A DNA stretch of 64,000 nucleotides from NCBI GenBank assembly GCA_944548615.1, contig OX155964.1:20068653-20132652 (forward strand), given 5' to 3'. Every line of letters starts with the position of its first letter. Positions within the stretch are counted from its first letter, which is position 1. The translations under genes and the position numbers were made by a program. The stretch is from Micropterix aruncella (Eukaryota > Arthropoda > Insecta > Lepidoptera > Micropterigidae). The notes under the pieces were generated by a model. The model was not told the origin of the DNA, did not search any database, and was given only the letters and a program-made list of their open reading frames with translations. Below are positions 33,216-44,170 of the stretch, piece after piece.

Positions 33216-34754
33216 AAGATTTAATTACCAGTGAAAAAGAGGGAATAAATATTAGGGCAAATGCGAAAACTACTGATTATCGGAAAAGTCTAGGGCAAAA
33301 AAATAAAAGGTTCATCTTGCATGACGTAAGTCACGTGACCGATTCCTATAGCGAATAAGATGGGATGATACTGAAGACTGGTAAGGGTTGGATCTGATAG
33401 TTCTGGATGAAGAAGTAGATGCCGACGAAGGTGTGAGCTATTCCGCAATCGAGGGATGACACAAACAGCACCGGCTTGAAGCCGTATTAATTCACCAGCC
33501 TTCAATAGGTAAAACTTTCAGTTTCTTCGAATACACGAATATGACTGTCATGACTAGAAGCGCAGTCCCGGAGACCTAACAGTCAGGATTATATCACTAT
33601 AAGTACGTGCCATTTATATCGTTTACGATACCTTTGAAAACCCTGCCTGTATTCAAATTTCGACTATTTTCTTATTTTATCTACTTTGTAAATCACAGTG
33701 GGTAGCAATATAGCAATATGCATGCCCCATACTGATTTACTATCGATTACTACTAATTTATTTATCTCATTGTGCCGTGGTAGGCGGTGTCATCTACGAC
33801 TACCGAGAAAAATAAGCGATTATTTACAGGCCATAGAGACGTGCTGCGTCATAATGTTGTCTTGGCATACGCGAATGGACGTTGCGTCAGTATTTCCAGA
33901 ACAGCTTTTGCCGTTCTCGATTCTTGGAAAGTTTCGCTGCTATTTTGGCGGAGGGCGTCGATCAATAATAACGCACGGACCCCAGATAGGTAAAAAGACT
34001 CGTAGGGTTCAAACAGACAGACTGTCAAATCATGACAATACTTATATTAATGTCCCGTATAAACTAAAAAAGAATAGTTCAAATGATAAATGGTTTTAAA
34101 GAAGAGGAAAATTTTTGAAAGAAATTAGCAAGTTCAATACCCGTACAGGAAAAAAACAAAACATTGTTTGTTGATGAATTAAGTTACGTCATACACGTAT
34201 GAACCTACAAATTGTTACGTTTACATGATCTTGTTATTAAAATTGCGCGTCCGTATTTAATACAGAATTTCATTTCGATAATTTCTTCATATGGCCCTCT
34301 GATGACCTCATTGAGACATTTATGATCCTCGACGGATCGTATAATTGCTCCGAGTTGCCTTCAATCTTTATGTGTAACCACATGCAGCATATGCAAGGAC
34401 ACGACTTTAAACTGGAGTTGATTCGACACCAATCCCAGGCAACATTTTCAAGCCAACTGGACTGTGGACCAGTGGAACAGATTACCCTCTGAAGTGGTTA
34501 AAATGTGTGGTACAGGCCGCGCCAGATTTCTCCGTCCCTCGTTCACATGCTCAGATCACAGTTATTGCATTTATTGAAAACCAATGCACTGAAACCATAA
34601 AGGGATAAAAGTCGATTTCTATTCCTTTTTGGTTTCAGCTCATTGGTGTTCAATAAATGTAATACGTATTAGCTAAGCATGTGGGCGAGGGACCAAAAAA
34701 TCTGGTGCGGCCTATATCAACGTATTTAATACAAAATTATATTAAAATGAATAA
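33216..34754. other. 1.5-kb stretch; 133-codon plus-strand frame, unrecognised
   Basis: The frame 33698-34099 begins with GTG or ATG options inside AT-rich sequence. Residues 25-95 look mixed, but I find no domain or motif. Two inverse words around TTATTGAAAACCAATG (34570) and CATTGGTGTTCAATAAA (34640) form a small hairpin. Confidence 0.3.
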
Positions 34755-35152
34755 AAAATCACGACCCGTTACAGAAAGTGAGCTATTACTGTATTTATAA
34801 TTATTTTCATGGCGTTTTTATAAAATATTTGTGGTTTATGTATTTCTCCGTATACCTATATAGATGTATATTTCGAAAATGCACTCAAACAGATCTTTAA
34901 TTTGAGACTAAACACGAGATATTTATGAAAATTAATTGACATTTGGACATTTAGACAACTACTTACTTGATATTTGGACAGTTAAGGTGCCCTATGACAC
35001 TCAAAATGACATAACGGTTCTAACAATACCACACACTTCTAAATCGGCCCAGGCGTTTAGAAGTTATGGTGCAATAAAGAAATGGAAAACATACATAGAT
35101 AAACCCTGAACACATTACACTCTTTTTTTTTTGTTGGACAGTCGTGTAAAAA
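34755..35152 (-). repeat. Family A copy, near full length
   Basis: In reverse: CGTTACAGAAAGTGAGC, GCGTTTTTATAAAATATTTG, a TGACATTTGGACATTTAGAC block, AATAAAGAAATGGAAAACAT, and the terminus GGACAGTCGTGTAAAAA at 35137-35153. Confidence 0.8.
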
Positions 35153-35787
35153 TGGACTAGACGTACATTTTAAACTTATTATAATTAAACTCAATTTAAA
35201 TTCAGACATATCAGAAATTATGCTACCTGTCTGTAAAACCTAATAATAATATGTTCAAGATTTAAGGTGGCCATCAACAATAAAAAATATTTTTGGTATT
35301 TGACAGACAGCTGATCACCTTGAACGATTTATTTTTAAATACACAACTAGCGAAGCCTTTACGAGTCAAATTATCATTATTATAATTAGCTAAGCAAATA
35401 CGACTGTCAGCTAATCGATGGTGATATCGTAAACTATTTCGAATACAACAAACATGTACTATGTTTTTGTATGTGCTCTTGGGAAAACCATGTGTGTTAT
35501 CTGACGGTTTCGTTGCCATGCTCGTCTGAAATGTATAGTTATTAATTTATAATTTTGCAAGGAAATGAATGAATGCAAGAAAAAAAAAGATTTCATTGGG
35601 TTTTCTCATGTTTTAAATGACTCACTAGAAAAAATTATATTTTTATTTATTACATATTCTAGATGGTTACATTTTCACCATTTTATGAATCAAATTGTTC
35701 GTAGTCTTTAGATTTAAGTCGCCATCATGCCATGAAAAATATTTTTCATAATTAACAGGAAAGCTGACGACATTAAAGGCTTTCCTT
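35153..35787. other. Unassigned AT-rich stretch
   Basis: AAATTATTATTATTATAATTAGCTA-like sequence near 35368-35394 recurs at 36538-36565, so this is diverged repeat material. No gene seen. Confidence 0.4.
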
Positions 35788-36530
35788 TTACACGACTGTC
35801 CAACAAAAAAGAAATGCAATGTGTTCAGGGTTCATCTATGTATGTTTTCCGTTTCTTTATTTCACCATACCTTCTAAATGCTTAGACCGATTTTGAAGCA
35901 TGTGGTGTTGATAGAATCGTTATATCATCTCGAGTGTCATAGGATACCTTAACTGTCCAAATATCAAGTAAATAGTTGTCTGGATGTCCAAATCTCCAAA
36001 TGTTAACAAATTAACATAAATATGTCGTGATTGGTATGAAATGAAATGTCTGATTGAGTACATTCGGAAAATATGTATGCATGTTTTCAGAATACATAAA
36101 CTTCAAATATTTTGTAAAAAAACCGTAATAAAAATAATTATATATTCAGTGGCCGATTGCGTTTCTTTGTGAACTAAAACTAAAATTAGTTCAAACGAAC
36201 AAGATAGAGCAATACGTTAGATTGGAATATGAAACGAACGATCGTCGATAAAAACTACCTGTCGAACTTATACTCGTTCGAATAAATTTGAACACATTTC
36301 GAGCGGTGTTAGATTCAGATGCTTTATATTTAGTGGGTAGTTTTAATGCGAAAAAGTTACAAACGTTCATTTCACATTCTGCTCTGGAGTATTGCCCTAT
36401 CTCGTTCAAACGAACTAATTTCCGATTTTAGTCCACGAAGAAACGCAATCGACTCCAGTAAGCCACTTTTTGTAACGGCGGTCGTGTATTTTATTCGTTT
36501 TAATATATTTACTATTTAGATAACTAAAGA
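35788..36530 (+). repeat. Family A copy interrupted by a family E MITE
   Basis: Family A runs from TTTACACGACTGTCC (35788) to TAAAAATAATTATATATTCA (about 36146). Its 3' continuation (CACTTTTTGTAACGGCGGTC to TTTTAATATATTTACT) resumes at about 36465. The 308 b between is a foldback MITE. Confidence 0.8.
36149..36456. mobile_element. Family E foldback MITE, copy 2 (nested)
   Basis: Arms CGATTGCGTTTCTTTGTGAA and the inverse CCACGAAGAAACGCAATCG. The interior matches the copies at 27472 and 39466. Confidence 0.85.
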
Positions 36531-36565
36531 GGTATTGTGTCAAATTATTATTATTATAATTAGCT

Positions 36566-37129
36566 AGGCAAATATGACTATCATGTATTTCGAATGCAAT
36601 CAATATGTATTCTTGGGAAAACTACGTGTTTTATCTGATTGTGACGATATATGATGGGTAAAAAAACCTTTTTCGATAGTGATTTAGGGCATATCCAGAT
36701 CATGTGGCGTCGATTCATTAAATCCCGCGTTTCCATATTTGAATGCTATTTTAACCAAACGACGGTAGAGGCAGGTAAGTATTGTAAAGTACCTGCAGCT
36801 CGTAATTAGAGTCGCAACATTTGCATGACTAAAGAACATTGGCGAGTCTCAAGACGGCAGAATGGAGCGATCGTTCCGAGGTAAAGTGGCCCTCAGGGTC
36901 ACGGTAAGGTTGAGGTTGTATCTTTCAATGTTTTTTTTAAATGTGTTAAAGTAATAAACTTGCTGGTAGTTAGTTAGTTGTGATTTTATCGCGTCGCAAT
37001 TACTGTTTACAAGATCGTCATCTCGAGATGATTTGAATAAATATTGTGTAATTATTGGTTCCGTTCAGTTCATGACAAAAATATGGACTGGTTGAAAAAA
37101 GGAAAAGAAAAAGCATTGAGCTCTAAATT
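36566..37129. other. Unassigned stretch
   Basis: No gene, RNA or repeat landmark recognised. Confidence 0.4.
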
Positions 37130-37745
37130 GAGGGCGAGGAACGCTATAATAGTCGCCCTTCATAAGAAGAAAGGTCATTCTTGAGCCGCACACAACCGCG
37201 GCAATAGTCAATCTTCGAACCGCATCACTCAATGGAGGGCTTCACTTGACGAGGATCCTAAGGAACAGATAGCAACGGGGTCTCATCTCCCCTATACCAT
37301 AGTATACCAACCAGTAACCTTACTATCGAGCTACAGGGCATTGCGTAAAGAGGGTGCGAGGAATGTGGGCAGAGGGGTAGGTCCCGGCGAACGCCTTTTG
37401 GTTAGCATTACGCGCAGGTAGAGGCTAATGACCATTTTGAGCGTTTGGATATTTGCGTGGGCCGAGTACCGAAACATCTGGGGACCATATCAGAGCCCTT
37501 ACGACTCGTGACGTATTCGCTTTGATTTCAATGTTGTTCTAAGAGAAGCTACTGTTTGGGGTATACTGTACCCATACCACCTGGGGTAGTCTCAAAAGAC
37601 TGAGAGTGGGCGTGATAAGATGACGAGCGAATCTCGCCCGCTGAAGCTACACAGAGAATCCGATGTGCGACAGTGGAACGCTGCAGTATGAAGACCACCT
37701 TCTATTCTGCCCGCAGTTGTCAACACCCATTACTTACCAGGACCT
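37130..37745 (+). pseudogene. GC-richer decayed sequence, possibly a LINE remnant
   Basis: Balanced composition with broken frames. Near its end a frame reads MCDSGTLQYEDHLLFCPQLS, resembling the Cys-His cluster (C...EDHLLFCP) found near the C-terminus of several non-LTR ORF2 proteins. No reverse transcriptase motif is visible. It ends where family A begins. Confidence 0.35.
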
Positions 37746-37746
37746 A

Positions 37747-38450
37747 TTTTTACACGACTGCCTAACAAAAATGTGTTCAGGGTTCATCTATGTATTTTAT
37801 TTATTTTATTTTATATATTTTTTTTATTTTTATAAAGTAATGTACAAAAAAAATACATGGACATACATACTATTATATATGCAGAATCGTTAAAAAATAA
37901 ACATTAGTAAAGAGAAAAAACATAGCTCTATGCATAGAAATGTGCTAGCATATCCGAAATGAGGCGAAATCGCACAACCAACTAGACCTATAAGGCCTGT
38001 ATTTGGCTGTACTGAGTTAACATATTTTGTTTGTTAACGCGCGAACTGACACGCATTTGATTCCAATTTTCAGTATGTTTTCCGTTTCTTTATTGCACCA
38101 TAACTTCTAAACGCGTGGACTGATTTAGAAGTGTGTGGTATTGTTAGAAACGTTATTTTATCCCGAGTGTCATATGGTCCAAATGGGACCATAACTGTCC
38201 AAATATCCAGTAGGTATTGTCTAAATGTCCAAATGACCAAATGTCAATAAATTAATACAAATATATTGTTTTTAGTTTCAAATACTTTAAAGGTCTGATA
38301 TCGGAAATATACATCTATCTATATGGATAAATATATAAACCACAAAATATATAAAAGAAAACGTAATAAAAATAATTATAAATACAATATTTCACTTTAT
38401 GTAACGTCAGTCGTGTTTTTTAATTCTTTTTAGTATATTTACTTCATATA
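37747..38450 (+). repeat. Family A copy with an internal insertion
   Basis: The 5' terminus TTTTTACACGACTGCC and GTGTTCAGGGTTCATC end at about 37795. The next family word, TATGTTTTCCGTTTCTTTAT, appears only at 38074. The roughly 275 b between is unrelated, A/T-rich at its left end and flanked by TATGT-like words. Confidence 0.75.
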
Positions 38451-38646
38451 GACGTGTCCCAACCTGGCCCGGACATTCTAACAAATTAACGAAGTAGAAA
38501 GGCAACAGGAACTATCAACTGGTGGCTTAAATGAGAAAAGAAGAGAGTGGTAGTTCATTCAGAAGTGTATGGTGCTTCTGATAATAATACAAATTGTTAT
38601 ATTCGGCGGTTCTTCTTCGAGAGAGGACTAACTACTTCTTTGTTAG
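38451..38646. other. Short unassigned spacer
   Basis: Nothing recognised. Confidence 0.4.
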
Positions 38647-38650
38647 TTAA

Positions 38651-38891
38651 CCCCTCAAATGTGAGGCGTCCCTAAAGGGATGCCTTGGCAAAATGTATAC
38701 AAAATGTATATAAATTTATATAAATGTAAATATAAATGTAAATGTGCGCCGCTTTATAGTAATCCGCTCTATAGTAATGCTATAGCTCTATAGTAAACCC
38801 CGCTCTATGTAAATGTAAATGTAAATGTAAATATAAATTTATATACATTTTGCCGTAGGCAACCCGAGCTAATCGCCATTCATTTGAGGGG
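38651..38891. mobile_element. piggyBac-like MITE, 241 b
   Basis: TTAA (38647-38650) | CCCCTCAAATG ... CATTTGAGGGG | TTAA (38892-38895). TTAA duplication with CCC-starting TIRs is the piggyBac hallmark. The interior is a palindromic run of TGTAAATATAAA words around TATAGTAA/TAGTAATGCTATAG sequence. Confidence 0.8.
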
Positions 38892-38895
38892 TTAA

Positions 38896-39465
38896 TGTGT
38901 TTATTATGAATGAATGAATGAATGAAATATGCCACTGCCCTGTCAAATGAAATAAAATATCAATTGAAGTTAAACACGACTGCTCCCGATCGGCGATTTA
39001 ATTTAAACGACTAACAAAGGATCCGTCAAGCGAACAGCTGATGACCGGGCAGCCATTGAGCCATTCCAGCTGTCACTTTGTCGTCAGAGGCTGGGTACTT
39101 GCGAAGTTTGGTCTGTGTTTTATTATTTGATTACTGTCATGATTGATTCTGATTAGCATGCAACCTTCAAAATGCTGCGGAAGCGTTAAAATGATGCTGA
39201 ATTATATTCACAATAATTCCGTTACTAAAAGTACCTAGGAGTCCATGTCGATAAAAATCCATAATGAAAAAGCCGCCGAAATTGTAACCACATTTTCAAT
39301 GCACTATGTGGCTGCAACACAGTTGCCGGCAACATTGCTAGCAATACACGGCAATGTTTTTAGTATCTCCCGGCCATATAGCCACACATGTTTGGTATGG
39401 CCGAAGCATATTTATGTGTTGCTTCGCAATCGAAAAACTGCAATATTGCCCGGCCAGCTTTATTA
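38896..39465. other. Unassigned stretch with (GAAT)n
   Basis: ATGAATGAATGAATGAAT at 38908. GGCCATATAGCC- and GGCCGAAGC-type words at 39370-39410 recur near 41430-41640, indicating a diverged shared repeat. No gene seen. Confidence 0.4.
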
Positions 39466-39775
39466 TTGGGCCCGATTGTGTTTCTTCGTGAACTTAGATC
39501 AACCGAACGAGACAGAGCGATACGTTAGAACAAAATATGAAATGAACTGTCGTCGATTTTCCCGCACCAAAACTAGCTGTCGAACTTATAGACGCCCGAA
39601 TAAGTTTGATCACATTTCGTGCGGTGTTAGATTTAGCGACTTTATCCTCAGTGAGTAATTTTAATGCGGAAAACTGACAACCGTTCATTTCAAATTCAGC
39701 TCTGACGTACTACTCTGTCTCGTTCACGCGAACTAATTTCCGATTTTGGCTCAAGAGAAACGCAATCGGGTCCAT
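39466..39775. mobile_element. Family E foldback MITE, copy 3
   Basis: GGGCCCGATTGTGTTTCTTC and the inverse GAGAAACGCAATCGGGTCC. The interior matches copies 1 and 2. The plus-strand frame ending at 39658 runs through it and is not a gene. Confidence 0.85.
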
Positions 39776-40289
39776 TTTGTTTTGCGACATAAGTGCGTCC
39801 CTTTCTGACGCGAGGCGCAAGCACAGCAAACTTAAACTCAATTTGCATTCATATCATCTGATGATCAATTTTTTTGATATGTCATATACAATTCCGTGAA
39901 CTAATTTATATTATTTATTAGTGTATTGAAATGTTAATATACTTCATTAATAGATAATTGTATTGTGAATTTATGATTAGTAGTGAATTCATATGAAGAA
40001 CATCTTTTAATCTGTACTCATAAGGCATATATCTAAAGTGTTACGCCTATTGAAGTAAGTTAGTGTGAATTATTACGTAGGTAATAAAATGGAATTTTTA
40101 TTTTGGGGTACGTCAGTACCCCGATGTAGCATTATAAAATAATAAAATCATGGTAGTTTTCCAGGGTTAAGTAGTGTCCAGGGTAGTTTTCTGAAGGGAC
40201 GAACTATGTAATTCCTCACGTACATACAACTTTTGCCTAAAGACAGTTGTATTTCATCGCACACAAAAATGTTTAAAATGTACACCTAT
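39776..40289. other. Unassigned AT-rich stretch
   Basis: Nothing recognised. Confidence 0.4.
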
Positions 40290-40293
40290 TTAA

Positions 40294-40616
40294 CCCTTCC
40301 TATTTGAGTTAACCATTTTTGGTTAGACGCTTACAAATGCTAAAATTGTATCTAACCAATATTGGTTAGGGCGCTCCGCGCTGCGTAAAATGCCAACTTT
40401 TTAAATATTTATTCATTATTATCTTAATTGTTTGACGAGATAAGGTTGTAATATTATAAATTTCAAATTTCAATGCGATCATTTTACAGTTATTCTTTTT
40501 ACGATCCGTATAGTAGTTTAAAAGTTATGGTCGTTTTTCTCAAGGCCATCGACTTCACGCGCAAAACTGTCCCGGGCAGAAGTGACGACTAAATTTTTAC
40601 CCCGCGATAGGAGGGG
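40294..40616. mobile_element. piggyBac-like MITE, 323 b
   Basis: TTAA (40290-40293) | CCCTTCCTAT ... ATAGGAGGGG | TTAA (40617-40620). Inside, AACCATTTTTGGTT and AACCAATATTGGTT are small palindromes. No coding content. Confidence 0.75.
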
Positions 40617-40620
40617 TTAA

Positions 40621-41769
40621 GTCAAAAGTAAAAAAATGGCTCATTTACGATGTAGGTCGTGCAAAGACTGAAATGGAATTGCTTCACACAATAATTTAAA
40701 ATATGTGTGTATATGTATGTATGTATGTTTGAATGTGTATATGTGCATATGTATGTAACTAACCCTTTATCATGTATATTTGTATTAATATGTGTACTAT
40801 TTTATGCCATTATCTTAGCGTTAGTATTGAAGGTAGTCTATTAGTCAAATAACGTCAGTACTACTCAAAAAACAAAGGCAGTATATTTCGTATGCCCAGC
40901 TACAGGCGGTTCGGTTTAGTTGGGCATTCGTCCAGAATGATCGTATGGGTTGTGTTCATTTCCTATTGCTTATATCAATAGTTACAAATTATATCTGTTA
41001 GATTAGACTGTTAACTCTCTGCCAGGATGTAACAAACAAAAAAATAAAAAGTAAAGTTTTTTAAACTAAAATGCAAGAACTCTGGCAAAATCTGAATTTC
41101 TAATTAACGTTCGTTTTCTGATGAAACGTTGTGAAATGACCGAGGCTATCTTCAACGGACGACGCGCCTGACGCGCTGACAATAATAAAAACTAAAACGG
41201 AATGTCAAAGATTACATATAATAATGTCAAAGTGTATGGACTTGAGCGTCTCGCTGTCAACGGGGCGCCCAGGCGCCTCGTTTGATAATATAATTAATTT
41301 TAACGATGACGTCACAAGAACACAATGGCGTGACGTCACTAGCTTTATATTGGTATTGAACGTAAAGTGATTATAATTATTGTGTGGTTGGTGCGGTTGG
41401 CTTATAGCTTATTAATATGGCTTATTGCGGCTACAGGCTGGCCATTTATACTAATGGTGCTCCTAAACAGGCTATACTTTTACGGCAGTCTGTGGCCAAA
41501 ATATTGTCAATTATACCCTGGCAATCACTGCAACAGTTTAATGCACCATACGGCTGGAAAATATAGATCTCGGCAATATTTCTGCAAAAGTGTGGCCTAT
41601 AATTTGGTCTCGTAAACGGGCTACAGAATCCGGCAACAATGGCCGAAGAATTCATACGTATCGAAGTGGCTTATCCTGTTTTAAAGGAAATTTTAAAATG
41701 ACAAAACAAAGACGAGAATGTGAATTCGACCTTATTTTAATAGACGTAGCACTTTAGATATTATATAAA
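40621..41769. other. 1.1-kb stretch without a gene
   Basis: A (TATG)n-rich patch lies at 40700-40760. The 41380-41650 segment shares GGC-rich words with 39330-39470. An 82-codon frame there has hydrophobic runs but follows the repeat. Confidence 0.4.
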
Positions 41770-42140
41770 CCTGAATGTTTTTGATGATATGAATTTCGGA
41801 CCAACAAGGCACCTGTGTACCGAATTTCAAGTCTCTAAGTCCAATATTTCGAAATTGATGTATGACTAGCGCGCTTTTTGATGGACCGATTTCAACCACA
41901 ATCTTTCCAACTCTTGCCATGACAGTGTGATGCATGTATGCCGAATTTCAGCTAAATCGAATGAAGCGTCCAGGCGCTATCGCGGAGGAATACACACACC
42001 CAGACAGACAGACATACTTCAGTCTGGAAATTATCGTAATCGTCTCAAGAGGGTCAAAATTTATATATCCGTCTTCATCTCGATTGTACTTAGTGCGTTC
42101 ACTAAAGGAACTGTACTTCCTCGTCGGTTGGTAGGGCGGT
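41770..42140 (+). repeat. Family C copy
   Basis: ACCGAATTTCAAGTCTCTAA, TCCAATATTTCGAAATTGAT, GGACCGATTTCAACCACAAT, GGCGCTATCGCGGAGGAAT, a CAGACAGACAGACA run and TCCGTCTTCATCTCGATT in order. Confidence 0.7.
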
Positions 42141-42159
42141 AAAGTAAAAGAGTGAGTGG

Positions 42160-43025
42160 GGTGCGCCTCTACCCTAGGTAGCCTTCTATGGTTAACCCTA
42201 CGTATAAAATGTGACTAAATTTGACATGAGGTGGGGTTTGACATACCCCGAAAATAAAATGAAATAAAATCAACAAATTATTACTAGTTATTAATAAAAC
42301 ACATATTTATTTATACATTTTAATAAACTTTTATTTAAAAAAAAAACAACTTTTTCTTCAACTTATAGTTTATAACTGCTGGGGTGTGTTATACCCAATG
42401 TGACCATTATTTTTTTCGTCAAATCGGGACGCCTGCAGAATTTCGTACAAAAAAAACTTATTGGTGTTTATATAAACTTATTTTATTCAAAAATGAAAAA
42501 AATGATAACAGTATTACTAATAATAAGTAGATATCTAGGCAGTTGTTTTATATTTGTCGGAGGAGCAAATTTGTTTCTAAATATCTGGTCTAGTTTTTAA
42601 GTAAGAATGGAGCTGATTACATGATTTATTAATGTTAGTCTTGGTAATCAAAATGGCTTTCAAAACTGCGACACTTAACTGTGTTTTTTCGCTTATCCAT
42701 ATTTTATTCATTAGAGAAAAACTCTTTCGACAGGTGCGTTACTTCTAGGCAGACATAAAACGTACTCTATAATTATACGAAAGTTAGTACAGTTGAGATT
42801 GTTATCACGGAAGTGTTTGAACAACTCCACCCAACGGTCTTTAGCAGCAACATTATCAGAATTCCAGCTTGTGATCTTGTCATCTTTTAGGCTTAAATTA
42901 TCTTTAGGTGTGTTTGCGAAAACGGGACGTTTTTGCTCTCGATGGGGACAGCGGCACAGACAGCCTGAAAGCGGGGCTGTCCCGCCCAAAGCGGGACGTA
43001 TGTTATACCCCACCTCTTACACAGA
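42160..43025 (-). pseudogene. Decayed hAT-type transposon with transposase C-terminus
   Basis: The minus-strand frame 42880-42711 reads NNLNCTNFRIIIEYVLCLP, then RSNAPVERVFL: the C-terminal dimerisation region of hAT transposases (Asn-Ala-x-Val-Glu-Arg motif). A frameshift near 42711 moves the continuation (MNKIWISEKTQLSVAVLKAI) to another frame. The N-terminal half of the 100-codon frame is not transposase but GC-rich terminal sequence (TCCCGCCCAAAGCGGGACGT, 42978-42997). Outer words AGCCTTCT and GAGGTGGGGT occur in inverse orientation at both sides (42180-42235 and 43005-43025). Confidence 0.65.
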
Positions 43026-43724
43026 AGGCTAATCTGATTCAGATTCGGTTATTGATTGACTATAGCGATTTTGCATCATGGACCACGTTGCTTATAAAAT
43101 AACGAGGTAAATAAGTAAGACGGATAATATTCGTATAACCAGTTTAGATCTGTTCAATGGTTGCTATTTCTTAGCAATCCTTTGTGCCTTTGTGCAAATT
43201 AGCATTATAATTCCTAATAGCAACAAGATCCACATAATTACAGCCTCACAACAACTCATTATTCAACTAGGCTCTGTATCTGCGCCGCGTACACCGGCAT
43301 CGCTGAATGCCACGTACCGGTATGTCGACGCGAGGCGAGGCGAACTGGTCAAGTATCCTACGAACCAGTCGCTTGATTAATTACCAATAATCGATACAAT
43401 GATCATGCAAATCGAACAGAAAGAAATGCCTCGTCACGAGGAAGAGCGTTCCGCGTGAATTATTCATCAATAATTAATCTTGAGATTTATGGCCATTGGG
43501 GAAGGCGGAACCTGGAAGTCAAAATCAAACTGTACTTTGATTTTCGGAAGTAGTTAAATTGACGGATCTTCTGAATATTGATAAGAGTGATAAGGAAGCT
43601 TCTAAGAGAATGAGATTTGATTACTTTTCCTGTATCATTTAGTTTTTACCGTTATACATTTGCATTATTTGCATTACAGTTTTTTTAATTGGCATCATTC
43701 AACGGTAATTGCATCACACTAGTA
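43026..43724. other. Unassigned stretch
   Basis: No gene or repeat landmark recognised. A small GC patch (43270-43350) contains CGACGCGAGGCGAGGCGA. Confidence 0.4.
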
Positions 43725-44170
43725 CAGTAGGGCCTTGATAACCCGAGCCCAAACTAATCCGAACGCCTCTATAATCCGAACGCCCTGCCTTTCCGAGAAG
43801 TAAGAAACTATGTCGCTGTCCCGTCAACGGCGGTTGCAACATAGCCGAAACGTCGGGTGTTACAAACTTAACGCGGTAAATTCGTTTTTATCATATTTTT
43901 AATCACAAACAACCGTGATAGTCTTCGATTTCCTATTTTTTTATAGCGTAATAGTAGTGTAATACTTTCGTTTCTTATTTAATGTCGTTATGTTATTTTT
44001 AAAACTCGTCTATAATTTTGCAACATGTGTTTTTTAAAAATGCATTTTAAAGATAGTATGGGGATTATAGTATGGCGGATACTACAATCCGAATGCTGTC
44101 GCTACATGTCGCTACATGTCAATCCTACATGTCGAACGCCCACTGTCCTTTAATTCAAGAGTCTGTACAG
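43725..44170. mobile_element. Possible pogo/Tigger-like MITE
   Basis: Begins CAGTAGGGCCTTGATAACCC, followed by two AATCCGAACGCC-type words, a typical pogo/Tigger terminus. Inverse-type sequence (ACAATCCGAATGCTGTC, then CGAACGCCCACTG) occurs at about 44090-44140. TA precedes the left end. The right end is poorly defined. Confidence 0.45.

Noticed and set aside
33698..34099. 133-codon plus-strand frame as a gene
   Set aside because: No domain, no signal, and an AT-rich degenerate end. Kept only as an unassigned stretch.
39245..39658. 137-codon plus-strand frame as a gene
   Set aside because: Its 3' half is inside a family E foldback MITE and its 5' half in another repeat.
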